From NCBI RefSeq assembly GCF_014656055.1, contig NZ_BNBR01000002.1, positions 1 to 64,000 on the forward strand: a DNA stretch of 64,000 bases, given 5' to 3'. This document shows, one piece after another, positions 60,611 through 64,000 of this stretch. Both the position numbers and the translations under genes were made by a program. Numbering within the stretch: the stretch's first letter is position 1; the number at the start of each line of letters is the position of its first letter. Below the pieces are notes generated by a model. The model searched no databases and was not told where the DNA came from. It saw only the letters and a list, made by a program, of their open reading frames with translations. This DNA is from Streptomyces griseosporeus (GTDB taxonomy: Bacteria > Actinomycetota > Actinomycetes > Streptomycetales > Streptomycetaceae).

Positions 60611-61780
60611 TCAGGCGTCGAAGTCGAGGGTGAGCTCGGGGGTACGCGGCCGGGCGCGGCAGACGAGGGTGTAGCCGGCGGCCCGCTCCCGTGCGTCGAG
60701 GGCGTGTTGTCGGTCGGCCGCGACCTGCCCGGACAGGACCCTGGCGCGGCAGCTGCCGCACACCCCCTCACGGCAGGCGTACGGCACGTCGGGGTGGGCG
60801 CGCAGCAGGGCGTCGAGGAGGAACGGGTCGTGCGGCTGGACGGTGGCGGTACGGCGGCGGCCGTCGAGCAGGGCGGTGACCCGGGCCTCTCCCCCACCGG
60901 GTGCGGGCGAGGCCGACTCCGGTGCCGGTCCCCGCGCGGGCGGGGGTGAGGCCGGTTGCAGTGCCGTCGGTTCCGGTGACCGCGCAGTCGTGTCGCCGGC
61001 CGTGAACAGTTCCCAGCACACGCGCGTCGGGTCCGCGCCCGTCTCCGCCAGGACCCGCCGCGCGGTGTCGACGAGCCCGGGCGGTCCGCACAGGGCGTAG
61101 GCGGTGTCCGGGCCGGGGCGGGCGTCCAGCGCCGCCAGCAGCCGGCGCAGGCCGGCCGCGTCGAGCCGTCCCGCGAGCGGGCCGCCCCTGTTCCCCCGGT
61201 CCTCCCGGGTCAGCACGAGCAGCTCGGTGAAGCGGTCGACGAACTCGTCCTTCAGCTCGGCCAGTTCGTCGGCCAGCAGGGCGTCGGCGGCGGTGCGCGC
61301 CGAGTGGACGAGGGTGACGCGGCAGGCCGGGTCCCGGCGCAGCGCGTGGGCGGCCATCGGGGCCAGCGGGGTGATGCCGGTGCCCCCCGCGAGGAGGACG
61401 TGGTGGGCGCCGGGCAGGTCCGGCAGGGCGAAGGCGCCGGTGGGCGCGGAGAGTTCGAGGTGGTCGCCGGGGGTGAGGCGGGTGGCGGCGTAGGTTCCGA
61501 AGCCGTCGGGGCTGCCCCGCCCGATCACCAGGCGGAGGGTCGTAGGGGCGTAGGGGGGTGGGCAGAGCGAGTAGCAGCGGCGGAGTTCGCCGCCGCCCTG
61601 GCGGTGCCGGACGATGACGTGCTGCCCCGGGCGGTGGGTGAAGTCCTGGCGCAGGGCGGCGGGCACGTGCAAGGTGACGGCCACCGTGTCGGCGGTGAGG
61701 TGGCGTACCTCGGTGACGCGGAGCCGGTGCCAGCGGGTGCGGGGGGTTGCGGCGGGCGGGGCGGGGGCGGCGGTGTTCAC
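60611..61780 (-). CDS. paaE: PaaE-like reductase of the CoA-ester epoxidase
   Basis: 389 residues from GTG 61780. FAD-binding RxYS-type motif (RRCYSLCPPPY), NAD-binding LLAGGTGITPLAPMA, and a C-terminal [2Fe-2S] ferredoxin domain with CREGVCGSCRARVLSG plus LVCRARP. An Ala/Pro-rich linker (~275-300) between the reductase and ferredoxin domains is longer than usual. Supplies electrons from NADPH to the PaaA di-iron centre. Spaced 10 nt from paaD. Confidence 0.93.
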   Translation of the reverse strand: MNTAAPAPPAATPRTRWHRLRVTEVRHLTADTVAVTLHVPAALRQDFTHRPGQHVIVRHRQGGGELRRCYSLCPPPYAPTTLRLVIGRGSPDGFGTYAATRLTPGDHLELSAPTGAFALPDLPGAHHVLLAGGTGITPLAPMAAHALRRDPACRVTLVHSARTAADALLADELAELKDEFVDRFTELLVLTREDRGNRGGPLAGRLDAAGLRRLLAALDARPGPDTAYALCGPPGLVDTARRVLAETGADPTRVCWELFTAGDTTARSPEPTALQPASPPPARGPAPESASPAPGGGEARVTALLDGRRRTATVQPHDPFLLDALLRAHPDVPYACREGVCGSCRARVLSGQVAADRQHALDARERAAGYTLVCRARPRTPELTLDFDA

Positions 61781-61790
61781 GGGGTGTGCC

Positions 61791-62303
61791 TCACAGCGCG
61801 GTCAGGTGGGGGAAGGGCTCGCGGCACGCTGTGCACCACAGCACCGACTGGCAGCGGGAGGGCCCGAAGTCGCTGTGCGGGCGGGTGGCCCGTGAGCCGC
61901 AGTGCGGGCAGGGCACCTCGCCGAGACCGACGGTGACCGGCGTGCCGGCAGCCGGGGAGACGGGCGGGGCGATGCCGTGCGCTGCGAGCCTGCGCCGGCC
62001 CTCGGGGGTGATGCGGTCGGTCGTCCAGGGCAGCGTGAGGACCTGGCGGACCCGGCCGTCGGGGTGGCCGCAGGCGGTCAGGACCTCCCGTACGGCGGCG
62101 GTGATCTCGGGCAGCGCGGGGCAGCCCAGGTAGGTGGGGGTGATCTCCACCTCCAGTACGCCGTCGTCGGCCGGGGCGACGGTACCGACCACGCCGAGGT
62201 CACCGAGGCCGATCACCGGCAGCTCCGGGTCCGGGAGGGCCGCCACCCGTTCCCGTACCTCGTCGGCAGCGCGGCGGGGGGTCTCGGGCACGGTCCCGCT
62301 CAC
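61791..62303 (-). CDS. paaD: PaaD, iron-sulfur assembly subunit
   Basis: 170 residues from GTG 62303, overlapping the paaC stop (GTGA). N-terminal DUF59/MIP18 part: DPELPVIGLGDLGVV and ITPTYLGCPALPEITAAV. C-terminal zinc ribbon: VPCPHCGSRATRPHSDFGPS-RCQSVLWCTACREPF. PaaD matures the di-iron/Fe-S components of the epoxidase. Confidence 0.92.
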   Translation of the reverse strand: MSGTVPETPRRAADEVRERVAALPDPELPVIGLGDLGVVGTVAPADDGVLEVEITPTYLGCPALPEITAAVREVLTACGHPDGRVRQVLTLPWTTDRITPEGRRRLAAHGIAPPVSPAAGTPVTVGLGEVPCPHCGSRATRPHSDFGPSRCQSVLWCTACREPFPHLTAL

Positions 62304-63115
62304 CAGGTGCCCCCGGGGAACTGCCGCCGTACCGACTGAAGTTCGGCGATGAGCGGCCCGAACTCCTCGGTGTGCAGCCCCGCGCGGCCTCCCGTGGCCG
62401 ACCAGGCGGGTCCGGGCACGGTGAGCCCGGCCCGGGTGACGACCTCGGTCACCCGCCCGAGCCATGTCTCACGCAGCGGTGCCGGGGAGGGCACCCTGCC
62501 GGAGGCGGCGAGGCGGCGCAGCCCCTCGTCCTCCTCGAAGAGTTCGGCGGTGTACGGCCACACCCGTTCCAGGCCGTCCCGCATCCGGCGGGCGCTCTCC
62601 TCGGTGCCGCGGCCCAGCGTCACCGTCCAGCGGTCGGCGTGCAGCCGGTGGTAGGCGACCTCCTTCGCGGCGCGGGCGCCGAACCCGGCGAGGTCGGGGT
62701 CCGGGCAGTGCGCCAGGCTGCCGTAGTAGAGGACGGCGTAATGGCTGTACACCAGCTGGCGGGCCACGGTCACCGCGAAGTCCCCGTTGGGGAGTTCGGT
62801 CAGCAGCACGTTGGTGAACTCACGGTCGGTACGGCCGTAGGCGAGGTCGTCCTCGGTGCGGCCGGTGCCGTCGAGCCGTCCGGCGCGGGTGAGCAGGGCA
62901 CGGGCGTGGCCGATCAGGTCCAGGGCGATGTTGGACAGCGCGAGGTCCTCGTCGATGGTCGGCGCGCGGGTGATCCACTGGCACAGTCGCTGGCCGAGGA
63001 CGAGCGCGTCGTCGCCGAGGCGCAGCAGGTGCCGGGCCAGGTCGGGGTCCGCGGCCGGCGGTCCGCCCGGCAGGGGGTGCGGGCGCGCCGCCGGGGCGTC
63101 ACTGGTGATGCTCAC
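62300..63115 (-). CDS. paaC: PaaC, structural subunit
   Basis: 271 residues from GTG 63115. Ferritin-like fold with LGDDALVLGQRLCQWITRAP, EDLALSNIALDLIGHARALL, ERVWPYTAELFEEDEGLRRL and the KEVAYHRLHADRW helix. PaaC pairs with PaaA and lacks the full iron ligand set. Starts inside the end of paaB. Confidence 0.93.
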   Translation of the reverse strand: MSITSDAPAARPHPLPGGPPAADPDLARHLLRLGDDALVLGQRLCQWITRAPTIDEDLALSNIALDLIGHARALLTRAGRLDGTGRTEDDLAYGRTDREFTNVLLTELPNGDFAVTVARQLVYSHYAVLYYGSLAHCPDPDLAGFGARAAKEVAYHRLHADRWTVTLGRGTEESARRMRDGLERVWPYTAELFEEDEGLRRLAASGRVPSPAPLRETWLGRVTEVVTRAGLTVPGPAWSATGGRAGLHTEEFGPLIAELQSVRRQFPGGTW

Positions 63116-63410
63116 CTTCGGGGCCTTCCTCGGTCAGGGGCGCGAAGTGCTCGGGATAGCGGTAGGGCTTGTGGCGGGCGCCGGCGAAGTACGGGTCGCG
63201 TTCGTCCGGGGAGGCCGTGTGCACGGCGTCGGAGCGGACCACCCATACCGACAGCGGGTCGCCCCGGCGCGTGTAGAGGTCGCGGGCGGCGGCCAGCGCC
63301 GCGTCGGGGCCGGTCGCGCGCACCGATCCGACGTGCTGGTGGGCCAGGCCCCGGCGGGCCCGCACGAAGACCTCCCAGGACGCCGGTGCGCCCTCCCGTG
63401 TCGGGCTCAT
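63099..63410 (-). CDS. paaB: PaaB subunit
   Basis: 103 residues from ATG 63410, overlapping the paaA stop (ATGA). [40 protein letters not shown] and [20 protein letters not shown] are the conserved PaaB blocks. Bridges PaaA-PaaC heterodimers in the epoxidase. Confidence 0.95.
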   Translation of the reverse strand: MSPTREGAPASWEVFVRARRGLAHQHVGSVRATGPDAALAAARDLYTRRGDPLSVWVVRSDAVHTASPDERDPYFAGARHKPYRYPEHFAPLTEEGPEGEHHQ

Positions 63411-64000
63411 GCGTCGTCTCCCCGCGGCGCGTCCTCGGCCGGGGCGTACGCGGAAGCGGCGTGCGTGGCGGCGGCGTACGCGGACGCGGTGGCGGCGTAC
63501 GCGGACGCGGCCTCGCGGACCCAGGCGCCGTCCTCGTGCGCGGCCCGGCGGTGCGCGATGCGCTGCCGCGCCCAGTGGGTGTCCTCGCCGAGGGCCCGGC
63601 GGTAGGTGTCCCAGTCGACCGGGGTGAAGTCGTAGTGCCCGCGTTCCTCGTTCCAGCGGATCGCCGGGTCGGGCAGCACCAGGCCGAGGCGTTCGGCCTG
63701 CGGGACGCAGCTGTCGACGAAGCGCTGGCGCAGCTCGTCGTTGGTGTGGCGCTTGACGCCCCAGGCCATCGCACGGCGGGAGACCTGCGCGCCCAGCGCG
63801 GCGGTCCGCACGTCGGCGCCGCCCGCCTCGGTGTCGGGCGGCCCGAACATCAGCGCCACGGCCGGCAGCCACCACCGGTCGACCGCGTCCTGGGCCATGG
63901 CCTTCTGCTCGGGCGTCCCCTCGCACAACGCGCGCATCAGGTCGTATCCCTGCCGGACGTGGAACGCCTCTTCCTGGCAGACGCGGCGCATCGCCCGGGC
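63407..64000 (-). CDS. paaA: PaaA, catalytic di-iron subunit (partial, 5' end beyond the window)
   Basis: The visible C-terminal ~197 residues include [20 protein letters not shown] (a di-iron EExxH), [40 protein letters not shown] and [17 protein letters not shown]. PaaA forms the epoxide on phenylacetyl-CoA in the known system. After WVREAA the protein has a ~35-residue tail with SAYAA-type repeats ([20 protein letters not shown]) that is not part of the usual fold. The gene begins right of 64000. Confidence 0.93.
   Translation of the reverse strand, partial: ARAMRRVCQEEAFHVRQGYDLMRALCEGTPEQKAMAQDAVDRWWLPAVALMFGPPDTEAGGADVRTAALGAQVSRRAMAWGVKRHTNDELRQRFVDSCVPQAERLGLVLPDPAIRWNEERGHYDFTPVDWDTYRRALGEDTHWARQRIAHRRAAHEDGAWVREAASAYAATASAYAAATHAASAYAPAEDAPRGDDA
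63446..63516. repeat. Short tandem repeats encoding the Ala/Tyr tail of PaaA
   Basis: GCGTACGCGGA(A/C)GCGG units recur with GCGTGCGTGGCGG variants. They encode the repeated A-S-A-Y-A segments at the end of PaaA. The repeat keeps the reading frame and may vary in length between strains. Confidence 0.6.

Noticed and set aside
1..64000. CRISPR arrays, rRNA and tRNA genes
   Set aside because: Looked for regular spaced repeats and conserved RNA stems; none seen in the window.

Overview
The window is high-GC DNA with long overlapping frames on both strands, frequent GTG starts, many 4-nt start/stop overlaps (ATGA, GTGA) and families typical of Streptomyces or a close relative (HxlR and NmrA pairs, SpoIIE-type phosphatases, DUF2637, STAS proteins, a Ser/Thr kinase, phenylacetate epoxidase subunits). 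All calls come from reading the sequence and its translations; no database search was possible.

Region 1 (1-4.8 kb) is an arsenic island. It has a flavoprotein oxidoreductase with a Cys-rich tail, a broken arsO-like monooxygenase, two ArsR regulators, an aquaglyceroporin (AqpS type) and an arsenate reductase ArsC. Two copies of one 30-bp dyad sit in front of the broken arsO and of the first arsR, and a different dyad lies between arsR2 and arsC. Region 2 (4.8-13.2 kb) is a scarred accessory zone: a Ku-like C-terminal tail, IS5-type debris, an HxlR/QorB pair lying between two IS630-type ends, a decayed IS630 element, a small secreted protein, a Y-family DNA polymerase fragment and a frameshifted secreted fibronectin-III protein.

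Region 3 (13.2-17.6 kb) is a minus-strand operon in which every junction is a 4-nt overlap: a 44-codon sORF, an ABC exporter, two NUDIX-type proteins and a methyltransferase-like fragment. It is followed by a short candidate peptide frame. This is one of the two least explained systems here. Region 4 (17.6-22.3 kb) is again debris: an ATP-dependent DNA ligase fragment, a second Y-polymerase fragment, IS5 remains and an amber-interrupted small gene, with an intact F420-type NADP oxidoreductase and a DinB/DUF664 protein among them.

Region 5 (22-41.7 kb) is mostly signalling and housekeeping-like: two divergent PPM phosphatases (one a large sensor/GAF/phosphatase/ATPase protein), a DUF2637 membrane protein, a second divergent NmrA/HxlR pair, two STAS proteins, a GNAT, a Ser/Thr kinase, an inositol-phosphatase with an extra N-terminal domain, and a MarR/MMPL pair with a clear operator.

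Region 6 (42-49.9 kb) is a biosynthetic cluster built around a type III polyketide synthase. It carries its own acyl-ACP desaturase, ACP, KAS II, MFS exporter and isoprenylcysteine-methyltransferase-like enzyme. Two upstream tailoring genes, a methyltransferase and a FAD monooxygenase, are both disabled. The layout suggests an unsaturated alkyl-resorcinol or alkyl-pyrone lipid. Region 7 (50-56.5 kb) has a lipoprotein, a SMI1/KNR4 protein, a NUDIX enzyme and a tightly coupled three-gene operon of a 2-oxoglutarate oxygenase, an acetyltransferase-like protein and a family-2 glycosyltransferase.

Region 8 (56.8-64 kb, minus strand) reads paaA-paaB-paaC-paaD-paaE, an SDR, tryptophan 2,3-dioxygenase, kynurenine formamidase and kynureninase as one closely packed run. 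It couples a multicomponent CoA-ester epoxidase to the route from tryptophan to anthranilate. paaA runs off the right edge.
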